Below, one piece after another: positions 34,100 through 42,346 of a stretch of DNA of 64,000 nucleotides. Source of the stretch: Flaviramulus_B aquimarinus (GTDB lineage: Bacteria > Bacteroidota > Bacteroidia > Flavobacteriales > Flavobacteriaceae); NCBI RefSeq assembly GCF_039543205.1, contig NZ_BAABJH010000001.1, forward strand, positions 186,001 to 250,000. Direction: 5' to 3'. The first letter of the stretch is position 1. Every line of letters starts with the position of its first letter. Below the pieces are notes generated by a model that saw only the letters and a program-made list of their open reading frames with translations, did not search any database and was not told the origin of the DNA. The translations under genes and the position numbers were made by a program.

Positions 34100-35305
34100 A
34101 TGCAAAAACCTCAACATTTTAAATTAGAATTTGTAGCATTAATGGCCTCCTTAATGTCCATTGTAGCCCTATCTATTGATGCTTTATTACCAGCTTTACC
34201 AGAAATTGGAAACTTTTTAAATGTAGTAAACACAACGGATAATCAATTATTAATTACCATGATTTTTCTAGGTTTAGGCTTTGGGCAACTTATTTTTGGA
34301 CCATTATCAGATAGCTTTGGTAGAAAATCCATTGTATATATTGGATTTATAGTTTTTATTATAGCGAGTGTTGTTTGTATTACTACCAAGAGTTTTGAAA
34401 TTATGATTTTGGGGAGAGTATTACAAGGCATTGGATTATCCTCTCCAAGAAGCTTAGCACTATCCATGATACGCGATTCTTATAGTGGCGATTATATGGC
34501 AAAAATAGTATCTATTGTTGTTATGTTTTTTATACTGGTACCTGTTGTTGCTCCAACGTTAGGGCAATTTTTAATATACTTTTTTGACTGGCAATCTATT
34601 TTTTACTTTAACTTGATTTTTGGTGTATTGATTATGTTTTGGTTTTGGAAAAGACAACCTGAAACCTTGCCGAAAAAAAAACGTATTAAATTTTCAAGTC
34701 ACTTGTTTATTGATGGTACTAAAGAATTTTTCAAATATAAAGAAGCAGTTGCTTTTACATTGGTGTCTGGTTTTATTACAGGGTCGTTTATGGTGTACTT
34801 GAGTACGTCGCAACAGATTTTTGAAATACAGTATAATCTAGCTGATCTATTCCCTTATATTTTTGCAAGTTTAGCCATATCTGTTGGTTTAGCAACTTAC
34901 CTGAATAGTAGGCTGGTGGTTAAATATGGTATGATGCGCATTGCTTACATAGCATCCATAGCCTATGCCTTGATTTCACTCTTATACGTCGTTATATTTT
35001 GGAATACAAACAACCCTAGTATTGGAGTGTTAATAAGCTTTTTTGCATTACAGTTTTTTGCTGTTGGGTTTCTCTTCGGAAACCTTAGGGCTATAGCTAT
35101 GCAACCACTAGGTCATATAGCTGGTATTGGTGCCGCAATAAACGGGTTTATCTCTACAGTTATGGCTGTTCCTATTGCAAACTATATTGGTGGTTTTGTT
35201 ACGGATTCTGTGTTACCTCTATTTATAGGGTTTTCTATATTTGGAGTCCTTTCTGTACTTGTTTTTATAATGATGAAAAAGAAAGCATTGTTGATTAAAG
35301 CTTAA
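34100..35305 (+). CDS. MFS drug efflux transporter, Bcr/CflA type
   Basis: The protein has 12 predicted membrane helices in 401 residues. The MFS motif A between helices 2 and 3 is FGPLSDSFGRKSI, and the drug:H+ antiporter features LSIDALLPALPEI in helix 1 and the P-x-x-G-x-x-L-like VVAPTLGQFL in helix 5 place it in DHA1/Bcr. It should export drugs, dipeptides or sulfonamides with protons. It is transcribed alone and divergently from the DinB/Crp pair. Confidence 0.9.
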   Translation: MQKPQHFKLEFVALMASLMSIVALSIDALLPALPEIGNFLNVVNTTDNQLLITMIFLGLGFGQLIFGPLSDSFGRKSIVYIGFIVFIIASVVCITTKSFEIMILGRVLQGIGLSSPRSLALSMIRDSYSGDYMAKIVSIVVMFFILVPVVAPTLGQFLIYFFDWQSIFYFNLIFGVLIMFWFWKRQPETLPKKKRIKFSSHLFIDGTKEFFKYKEAVAFTLVSGFITGSFMVYLSTSQQIFEIQYNLADLFPYIFASLAISVGLATYLNSRLVVKYGMMRIAYIASIAYALISLLYVVIFWNTNNPSIGVLISFFALQFFAVGFLFGNLRAIAMQPLGHIAGIGAAINGFISTVMAVPIANYIGGFVTDSVLPLFIGFSIFGVLSVLVFIMMKKKALLIKA

Positions 35306-35321
35306 TGGCTTAAAAAAACAA

Positions 35322-35840
35322 TTACAAATACCGCTTTTTTATTACATCCATATGATGGATTTCATGACCAAGAATAACAAATGCAGCTGCTCTAGCGGAC
35401 ATATCACTTCCATTGGCATTGCCTATAAAACTTAAATCATCATCATTTAAACTTTTTAATAGTACTATAGAGTTTAATCGAACTGCTTTATACTCTTCAA
35501 ATAAATCTTCAATAGTTTTTTTATCTGCTTTTGAAGGTACTATATAATCATCTTGTTCAAATCCTGCCAATGCCGTTTTATCGTGTCTGGCTATAGTGAA
35601 ACATCGGTATATAAAAACACGTTCGGTATCTATAATATGTTGAAAAACTTCTTTTACGCTCCATTTATTTTCAGCATATCTGTAGTTTAATTTTTCTTCT
35701 GGAATGGTATTAAAAAAATCCAAAATGTGATTTTCGCCAGTTTTAAAACCGTAAATTAAATCTATATGCTTTGGCACTTTACTGATATATGTATTATAAA
35801 ATGAATTATATTCTGTACTTTTCAATGCTGTAACTATCAT
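35322..35840 (-). CDS. DinB family protein
   Basis: A second DinB-like bundle of 172 residues, unrelated in detail to the one at 33.5 kb. Metal His positions are in KEVFQHIIDTERVF and in the last helix ILGHEIHHMDVIKKRY, the usual H-x3-H arrangement. Enzymatic role unknown. It converges with the MFS gene across a 16 bp gap, too short for a good terminator. Confidence 0.87.
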   Translation of the reverse strand: MIVTALKSTEYNSFYNTYISKVPKHIDLIYGFKTGENHILDFFNTIPEEKLNYRYAENKWSVKEVFQHIIDTERVFIYRCFTIARHDKTALAGFEQDDYIVPSKADKKTIEDLFEEYKAVRLNSIVLLKSLNDDDLSFIGNANGSDMSARAAAFVILGHEIHHMDVIKKRYL

Positions 35841-35889
35841 AATTGTTTCTTTAATTATCTGTAATAGACTTTGTATTTACCAATATTAA

Positions 35890-37662
35890 TTAAATTTTAG
35901 CTTGGTAGGTGTATAAATCATAGTATCGTCCATGAAGTGCAATTAATTCATCATGTGTACCACGTTCTAAAATATGACCGGCTTCTATAACTAGAATTTG
36001 GTCTGCTTTCCTGATAGTACTCAACCGGTGCGCTATTACAATAGTGGTTCTATCTTTAATTAACTCACCTAAACTTTTCTGAATAAGCGCCTCACTTTCG
36101 GTATCTAAACTAGAAGTCGCTTCGTCTAAAATAATAATTTTTGGGTTTGCTAAAATAGCCCGAGCTATTGCTAGTCTTTGGCGTTGTCCACCAGATAGCT
36201 TCACACCGCGCTCTCCTATTAAAGTTTCTAAGCCCACCTCAAAACGATCTGTAAATTCATTAACATGAGCGGCTTTTACAGCATTTTGTAATTCGGCTTC
36301 TGTAGCATTTGGACTTGGGAACATAATATTTTCACGAATGGTGCCTTCAAACAAAAATTCATCTTGTAAAACCACGCCTAAATGCTGGCGGTAGCTACTC
36401 AACTTTACTTTTGACAAATCTTGATTATCTATAGTCACTTTACCTGATTTTGGGTTTAAAAAGGTCGCTGATAATCCAGCCATAGTGGATTTTCCTGAAC
36501 CAGAACTCCCAACCAAAGCAGTTACGGAACCTGCTGGTGCTTTAAAATTAATATGGTGCAATACGTCTTTTCCTGATTCATATGAAAACGATACATTAGT
36601 AAATTCAATATCACCTTTTATAGTACTTAATTCAATCGTTCTATCTTGATTATCTTCCTCTGCGGTCATATTCATAAGCTCTTCGGTTCTATCTAAACCT
36701 GCTAAGGCTTCGGTTAACTGACTGCCTATGTTACTCATTTGGACTATAGGTGCAATCATAAAACCAAGTATTAAAGTGAAGAACAAAAACTCGCCTGTAG
36801 TCATTTCACTTTGCATCATATAATACCCGCCTATAGCCATAATACCAGTTGTTGCTACACCTATTAAAAAGGTAGATGAACTAGTCATTAAAGCTGTAGC
36901 TGTTAAACTCTTTTTTACATTCTGAAAGAGTTTATCTACGCCTTTCTCAAAAACTATATTTTCTTGTGCTTCAGCATTAAAGGCTTTTATAACGCGCACA
37001 CCTGCCAAGGTTTCAGTAAGTCGCCCTTTAACTTCGGCATTTATTTTACCTCGTTTTCTAAAAATGGGGCGAATGTATTTAAAAGCTCTTAATGCAATGT
37101 ACCCGAATATAGATAGTGGCACAAACACAAATAGGGTCATCCATGCATTTAGCTTTATTAAGATGATTAATGATACTATGGCTGTAAACGAACCGCCCAC
37201 CAATTGTACCAAACCGGTACCAATAAGATTTCTAACACCTTCAACATCACTCATAATTCGTGATACTAAGGCACCCGATTTTGTATTGTCAAAAAAACTA
37301 ATGGGTAAGGATAACACTTTTTTCTGAACTTGGGCACGCAATTCGCTTATTAAATATTGGGCTTGTACACTAAGTATCCTTGTAAGCAAAAATGAGGTTA
37401 CGGCTTGTACTGAAATAGCGGCTAACACAATGGCTATTAGATTATACAAAAGTGTGGCGTCTTTACTTGGTACGACTTCATCTAAAAGCACCTTACTTTG
37501 CCAAGGTAAAACCAAACCTGCTAAACTTCTAATTACGATAAGTATTAAACCTATAAACACCAAATTACGCCTAGGCCATATAATCGTTTTAAAGGCTTGC
37601 GCCATGGTTACTTTGGGTTTTGATTTGGATTTATGTTTAGAGGGGTCTTTTAGATGTTGCAT
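35890..37662 (-). CDS. ABC exporter, fused permease and ATPase (MsbA-like)
   Basis: Residues about 1-330 hold six membrane helices of the type I exporter fold. Residues about 345-590 are the ATPase: Walker A VGSSGSGKSTMAG, signature LSGGQRQRLAIARA, Walker B IIILDEATSSLD and the switch His in IVIAHRLSTI. The N-terminal 20 residues are Lys-rich. It works as a homodimer; lipid A export is a common role of such half-transporters, but drug or peptide export is equally possible. A -7 element lies 27 bp upstream. Confidence 0.93.
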   Translation of the reverse strand: MQHLKDPSKHKSKSKPKVTMAQAFKTIIWPRRNLVFIGLILIVIRSLAGLVLPWQSKVLLDEVVPSKDATLLYNLIAIVLAAISVQAVTSFLLTRILSVQAQYLISELRAQVQKKVLSLPISFFDNTKSGALVSRIMSDVEGVRNLIGTGLVQLVGGSFTAIVSLIILIKLNAWMTLFVFVPLSIFGYIALRAFKYIRPIFRKRGKINAEVKGRLTETLAGVRVIKAFNAEAQENIVFEKGVDKLFQNVKKSLTATALMTSSSTFLIGVATTGIMAIGGYYMMQSEMTTGEFLFFTLILGFMIAPIVQMSNIGSQLTEALAGLDRTEELMNMTAEEDNQDRTIELSTIKGDIEFTNVSFSYESGKDVLHHINFKAPAGSVTALVGSSGSGKSTMAGLSATFLNPKSGKVTIDNQDLSKVKLSSYRQHLGVVLQDEFLFEGTIRENIMFPSPNATEAELQNAVKAAHVNEFTDRFEVGLETLIGERGVKLSGGQRQRLAIARAILANPKIIILDEATSSLDTESEALIQKSLGELIKDRTTIVIAHRLSTIRKADQILVIEAGHILERGTHDELIALHGRYYDLYTYQAKI

Positions 37663-37688
37663 GTGTATTTGTCAAATAATATAGATTG

Positions 37689-37696
37689 CAAAATTA
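37689..37696 (-). promoter_or_regulatory. Promoter -7 element of the ABC exporter gene
   Basis: The minus strand reads TAATTTTG, 27 bp upstream of the start codon. A TTG at the ideal distance was not found. Confidence 0.4.
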
Positions 37697-37922
37697 CGCA
37701 TTATAGCTAGATAAAATGTGAGAACTTAAGGTATATGCTTTTATTTTAAAACACAAAACTTTAAAACTTGGAGATTAAATTTTTACAGAAACACAAAATT
37801 TATGAGCGAGGTTAAATGTTAAAGACGATTATTTGTAAACACCTAATAAAGGCAAATTACTTTATTCTAATCGTGAGTTTGGTTTTCATGATAAAACTTA
37901 ACACAACACTAAAAACAGTTGG

Positions 37923-38207
37923 TCAGTTGTAATTAATACGTTCGCGTATGCCACCACTAGCACGATGAATGATTACATCTGCTTTACGTCGTTTTGCAAT
38001 AGTTTTGGCTTTTTTTATGGCAGTACTTTGTTTTCTGTGTTTGGAAGTGATGCGCTTATTGCCCTCACGACGCACTGCCCAACCGTCCTTGTATGGTACG
38101 ACGTGCTGGTGCCACGTTCTATTGGTGCATTTTGAGCTTCTAAAATACGCCTCAACAAGCTCCTTAATAATTTGAAGCCACGAATTTGAGTTGTTTTGTT
38201 TTGCCAT
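37923..38207 (-). CDS. DUF2188 family protein
   Basis: The C-terminal 65 residues are a DUF2188 domain: WHQHVVPYKDGWAVRREGNK near 32-51, the STAIKKAKTIAKRRK helix, and VIIHRASGGIRERINY at the end. The 30 residues before it are a short helical extension. DUF2188 proteins are small, basic and often found on mobile elements or next to stress genes; their function is unknown. The gene sits in the only accessory-looking stretch of the window, divergent from a decayed S24-type gene. Its protein is much more Arg/Lys-rich than its neighbours. Confidence 0.82.
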   Translation of the reverse strand: MAKQNNSNSWLQIIKELVEAYFRSSKCTNRTWHQHVVPYKDGWAVRREGNKRITSKHRKQSTAIKKAKTIAKRRKADVIIHRASGGIRERINYN

Positions 38208-38343
38208 ACGCTACAGTTTGCATTGCCAAGATAGTCGTTTTTAATAAAAAAATAAATGCGCGCAAAATGTATTTTTTTTAAAATGCGTTCGCCATAGTTA
38301 GAAAAATGAAGCGCTATAACAAAAATATAGGCGCATAATAATT

Positions 38344-38476
38344 ATGAAGCGAAATTTTACACACAAATGTGAACTACAGTTGTATCAGCACTTTTAAACT
38401 TTTGGATTTATCTTTTGAGGATTCTTTAGATGTAGTATTTAAGTGGTATTTGGAGGCAAATAATAAGCTAAATTAA
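38344..38476 (+). pseudogene. Broken coding fragment upstream of the S24 relic
   Basis: An ATG at 38344 opens 17 codons (MKRNFTHKCELQLYQHF) to a TAA at 38395. A neighbouring frame (from about 38387) then reads a coding-like LLDLSFEDSLDVVFKWYLEA up to a TAA at 38474. One single-base shift would join them. I do not recognise the protein, and it may or may not belong to the same ancestral gene as the S24 fragment that follows. It is given as a relic because of the coding-like composition and the broken frame. Confidence 0.35.
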
Positions 38477-38478
38477 CT

Positions 38479-38494
38479 AATCGTTTTAACGATT
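38479..38494. repeat. Small inverted repeat in the decayed region
   Basis: AATCGTT (38479-38485) and AACGATT (38488-38494) are perfect 7 bp arms around TT. It could be an operator remnant or a weak hairpin; nothing else marks its role. Confidence 0.35.
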
Positions 38495-38523
38495 CATATA
38501 AATAATGTTTAGAGGAATTATGA

Positions 38524-39053
38524 GGTACTTATACATATGCGTGTGACAAAAATTTACAAGAGTACTTTAAAAAACATATTGTTTTCTACAATCCTAAAAA
38601 CAAATTAAGAATTTTAACATTTTCAGATGTTAAACCCTATGTAAATGCAATACCTCTAGTTTATATTTATGCGGTGGCTGGTAATTTTAGTGAGTCACAA
38701 ATCGCAAAGAAGATTTTGAATGGGTTGAATTAAAATGAATATATATGTTAGAGAGGGTATTTCATATACCAAATTATTGGAGAATCTATGAATAAGAAAA
38801 TTAAGAACGGTGCTTGGTGTTTATTAAAAAAAGATTCTGGTGGGGCAAGAGAGGGTGAAATTGTCTTGGTCGAACATTATTATATCCAAGATTCAAGTTT
38901 TGGATCGGGTTATACAATAAAATCATATCAGAGTGTAAAAATTAAAACTGATAAAAGTTTGTCTTATAAATCAATTGTTTTAAGACCTCTTTCATTTGAC
39001 ACTTATTTTAAAGATATACCCTTAATGAGGATGAGATTAATGAACTTAAATAA
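38524..39053 (+). pseudogene. Decayed gene ending in a LexA/S24-like domain
   Basis: A frame open from 38524 without a start codon contains NAIPLVYIYAVAGNFSESQI, which resembles the linker (PLYDxxAAAGxFSExQ) before S24 domains in some helicase- or nuclease-type proteins, and stops at 38731. The neighbouring frame gives MNIYVREG (from 38735), then the first frame resumes as YFIYQIIGESMNKKIKNGAW. The Ser of GESM and the Lys of YTIKSYQ would be the S24 dyad. A missing base in the GGG run at 38755-38757 explains the first break, and one in CCC at 39019-39021 the second, restoring LNEDEINELK and a stop at 39051. The ATG at 38788 lies behind the catalytic Ser, so the 101-codon frame starting there (to 39093) is not an intact gene. 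Confidence 0.65.
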
Positions 39054-39067
39054 TATCATAAATAAAA

Positions 39068-39091
39068 AAACCACCTTTAAAAAGGTGGTTT
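39068..39091. terminator. Bidirectional terminator
   Basis: AAACCACCTTT (39068-39078) and AAAGGTGGTTT (39081-39091) form an 11 bp stem between the S24 relic and the converging alcohol dehydrogenase gene. It lies just beyond the reconstructed ancestral stop of the relic and inside the longer current frame. Confidence 0.8.
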
Positions 39092-39110
39092 AAATATAAT
39101 TTTAGGTCAT

Positions 39111-40118
39111 CTAAGCCTTAAGCACTACTCTAAAACGGGCTTTACCAGCTTCAAGATGCTCCAATGCTTCATTGACATTTTCCATTTTAAACTCTTCAAC
39201 TGTTGGGTAAATATCATGTCTAACACAAAATTCTAACATTTTACGCGTTAAAGCTACGCTTCCTAATGGGCTACCACCTACCGATTTTTCACCCATAATC
39301 ATACTAAATGCAGGGATTTCCATAGGTTCTAATACAGCTCCTACCGTATGTAATTTACCTTGTGGTGCTAATGTGGTTAAAAAGGAATTCCAATCTAAAC
39401 TAACATTGGTTGTATTTAAAATGAAATTTAAAGAGCCTGCTATACTTTCTAAAGTTTCTGGATTTGTAGAATCTACCACCTGATGTGCTCCCATTTTTAA
39501 AATGGCTTCTTTTTTATTAGGGTTAGAACTAAATGCCGTAACCTCACAACCCCAAGCTTTTAAAAACTTAATAGCCATATGACCAAGTCCACCAACACCT
39601 ATAACACCAACCTTATCTGTGGGTTGTACACCTGATAAAACTATAGGGTTAAAAACGGTAATCCCTCCACAGAACAATGGGCCTGCTTTTGCCATGTCCA
39701 ATCCATTGGGCAATGGTGTTACCCATGACCAATGTCCTCTAACTTTATCTGCAAATCCACCATGACGACCAACAATAGTACTTTCAACTGTACCACATAA
39801 ATGTTGTTTGCCATCCATACATTGGTTACAATGCATACAGGATGCTGAGTACCACCCCATACCTACTTTATCTCCAACTTTTAGACCTTTTACTTCGCTT
39901 CCTAAAGCTAAAACTTCGCCTACTATTTCATGTCCTGGTATTAACGGGTATTGTGACATGCCCCATTCATTATTAATCATGCTCATATCGGAATGGCATA
40001 ATCCACAATAATGCACTTTTATATCAACTTCTTCATTACCTATACTAGGTAATTCATATTGAAATTCTTTTAATTCCTTTCCTGCATCAAATGCAGCATA
40101 AGCATTTACTTTTTGCAT
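39111..40118 (-). CDS. Zinc-dependent NAD(P)+ alcohol dehydrogenase
   Basis: This is a medium-chain dehydrogenase of 335 residues in the cinnamyl-alcohol/YahK-Ahr group. Catalytic zinc ligands are in CGLCHSDMSMI and PGHEIVGEV; four cysteines for structural zinc lie in CMHCNQCMDGKQHLC; the nucleotide-binding loop is GVIGVGGLGHMAIKF, with AFSSNPNK after it suggesting NADP(H). It would reduce aldehydes to alcohols or the reverse. It lies beside the acetyl-CoA synthetase gene on the same strand but 187 bp apart, so joint transcription is uncertain. Confidence 0.9.
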   Translation of the reverse strand: MQKVNAYAAFDAGKELKEFQYELPSIGNEEVDIKVHYCGLCHSDMSMINNEWGMSQYPLIPGHEIVGEVLALGSEVKGLKVGDKVGMGWYSASCMHCNQCMDGKQHLCGTVESTIVGRHGGFADKVRGHWSWVTPLPNGLDMAKAGPLFCGGITVFNPIVLSGVQPTDKVGVIGVGGLGHMAIKFLKAWGCEVTAFSSNPNKKEAILKMGAHQVVDSTNPETLESIAGSLNFILNTTNVSLDWNSFLTTLAPQGKLHTVGAVLEPMEIPAFSMIMGEKSVGGSPLGSVALTRKMLEFCVRHDIYPTVEEFKMENVNEALEHLEAGKARFRVVLKA

Positions 40119-40305
40119 AATTTTTTTCTTTAATTGGTTACATTTTCTATAAATTTAGTATTAATTATTATCATTAATACAATGAACTAATTAAACTTTT
40201 TGGGGTTATTGTGAAACGTTTTAATAAATTCAATAATAAACGTTTAAAAATCAGTAATCTGAACAAGATATAGAAACCGTTATTAAAGGCCAATTAAATT
40301 TGTGT

Positions 40306-42213
40306 TTACAATACATTATCCATAATATCCTGAACCACTTCTGGGTTTAGCAACGTACTTGTATCCCCTAAATTACTAGTGTCTTTATGTGCTATTTTAC
40401 GCAAAATACGACGCATAATTTTTCCTGAACGCGTTTTTGGCAGGCCACTTGTAAACTGAATTTTATCTAATTTAGCAATGGGTCCGATGTGCTCGGTAAT
40501 TATTTGATTGATTTCCTTTCTAAGGTTATCATGGTTTCTACTTTCTCCTGTATCTTTTAATGTTACATAACCATATAGAGCACTGCCTTTAACATCATGA
40601 GGAAAACCAACTATGGCAGATTCTGCTACGGCTGGGTGCTCGTTAACAGCATCTTCTATGGGTGCTGTTCCTAGGTTATGACCTGATACAATAATAACGT
40701 CGTCTACGCGTCCTGTTATTCTATAATACCCTACTTCATCGCGTAACGCACCATCTCCTGTAAAGTATTTGTTTTCATAGGCTGAAAAATAGGTTTCTTT
40801 ATAGCGCTCATGATTTCCCCAAATGGTTCGTGCAATGCTTGGCCAAGGAAACTTTATGCATAGTCGGCCTTCGACTTGATTTCCTTTTAGCTCTTGTCCA
40901 TTTTCATCCATTAATGCAGGTTGAATACCGATAAAGGGCAACGTAGCATAAGTAGGCTTTGTTGGTGTAACAAAAGGAATAGGTGACACCATTATACCTC
41001 CTGTTTCTGTTTGCCACCAGGTATCTACTATAGGGCTCTGCTTTTTTCCTATATTATCATTATACCAATGCCAAGCTTCTTCATTTATAGGTTCACCAAC
41101 AGAGCCTAATACTTTAAGTGATGACAAATCATATTTTTCAACTAATTCTGTTCCTTGCTTTGCCAATGCTCGAATGGCTGTTGGTGCGGTGTAAAATTGA
41201 TTTACTTTGTGCTTTTGTACGATATCCCAAAAACGTCCAAAATCTGGGTAACTTGGTACACCTTCAAACATAACTGTGGTTGCGCCGTTTGCCAATGGTC
41301 CATAAACAATATAACTATGACCTGTTATCCAACCAATATCTGCGGTACACCAATACACATCATCTTCTTTATATTGAAACACATTTTTAAAGGTATAGGC
41401 TGTATATACCATATAGCCAGCCGTAGTATGCACCATACCTTTTGGCTTTCCTGTTGACCCTGATGTGTAGAGAATAAACAATGGGTCTTCGGCTTGCATA
41501 ATTTCTGCTTCGCAATCTACTGAAGCATTATCTAAAAGAGGTTGTAACCATTGGTCGCGGCCCGATTTCATATTAATGTCTGAGTGAATTCGCTTTGCAA
41601 CTAAAACCGTATGAACATCCGGACAACTCTCTAAAGCTTCATCTACAATTCCTTTTAAATCGATGGTTTTTGATCCTCTGTACGAGCCATCGCTAGTCAA
41701 TACCATTTTGCAATCGGAATCATTTATTCTAGTGGATAGGGCTGTTGATGAAAACCCTGCAAAAACTACTGAATGAATAGCTCCTATTCTGGCACATGCT
41801 AAAACAGAAATTGCCAATTCTGGTATCATGGGTAAATAAATACAAACGCGATCGCCTTTTTTAATGCCTTGGGCTTTTAAAACGTTAGCAAACTTATTAA
41901 CCCTAGCATATAAATCATTATACGTAATATGTTCAGCAGGATCATTTGGGTCGTTTGGCTCAAATAAAATGGCTGTTTTTTCGCCTCGTGTTGTTAAATG
42001 TCTATCTATACAATTTTCTGTAATATTTAGTTGGGCACCTTCAAACCACTTGATTTCTGGTTTGCTAAAATCCCAACTCAAAACACGGTCCCATTTCTTT
42101 CTCCATAGAAAATGTTCTTCTGCTATTTCTTCCCAAAATGCTTCTGGGTTTCTAAGAGATTTTCTATACACTTGATAATATTCTTCTAAATGCTTGATGT
42201 GGTAATTACTCAT
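40306..42213 (-). CDS. acs: Acetyl-CoA synthetase
   Basis: The enzyme makes acetyl-CoA from acetate, ATP and CoA through acetyl-AMP. The 635 residues match the family length. Motifs are the P-loop-like LFILYTSGSTGKPKGMVHT, DTWWQTETGGIMVSPIP with the acetate-pocket Trp, the hinge YYRITGRVDDVIIVSGHNLG, and the catalytic Lys near the C-terminus in PKTRSGKIMRRILRK, the site usually controlled by acetylation. A solute:Na+ symporter of the acetate type lies 133 bp upstream on the same strand, forming an acetate uptake and activation set. Confidence 0.95.
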   Translation of the reverse strand: MSNYHIKHLEEYYQVYRKSLRNPEAFWEEIAEEHFLWRKKWDRVLSWDFSKPEIKWFEGAQLNITENCIDRHLTTRGEKTAILFEPNDPNDPAEHITYNDLYARVNKFANVLKAQGIKKGDRVCIYLPMIPELAISVLACARIGAIHSVVFAGFSSTALSTRINDSDCKMVLTSDGSYRGSKTIDLKGIVDEALESCPDVHTVLVAKRIHSDINMKSGRDQWLQPLLDNASVDCEAEIMQAEDPLFILYTSGSTGKPKGMVHTTAGYMVYTAYTFKNVFQYKEDDVYWCTADIGWITGHSYIVYGPLANGATTVMFEGVPSYPDFGRFWDIVQKHKVNQFYTAPTAIRALAKQGTELVEKYDLSSLKVLGSVGEPINEEAWHWYNDNIGKKQSPIVDTWWQTETGGIMVSPIPFVTPTKPTYATLPFIGIQPALMDENGQELKGNQVEGRLCIKFPWPSIARTIWGNHERYKETYFSAYENKYFTGDGALRDEVGYYRITGRVDDVIIVSGHNLGTAPIEDAVNEHPAVAESAIVGFPHDVKGSALYGYVTLKDTGESRNHDNLRKEINQIITEHIGPIAKLDKIQFTSGLPKTRSGKIMRRILRKIAHKDTSNLGDTSTLLNPEVVQDIMDNVL

Positions 42214-42346
42214 GTACTTTATTTTGAAATCTTTAATATTAAAATATGGAATATCTTGCGTTCTAAAATAATAAAATATCAGTCAATACGATAACTTTTT
42301 TCTACGAACAACCTAATTCTTCATACAGAAAAAAGTATTTTATATA

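Noticed and set aside
38735..39053. Homopolymer sequencing errors as the only cause of the broken S24 frame
   Set aside because: Possible for the GGG and CCC runs, but surrounding genes are all intact and the start and N-terminal part of this gene are also missing, so true decay is preferred. Not fully excluded.
38788..39093. A small intact hypothetical gene of 101 codons
   Set aside because: The S24-like motif continues upstream of the ATG in the same frame, and the last 10 codons run through a terminator stem; a frameshifted remnant explains this better.
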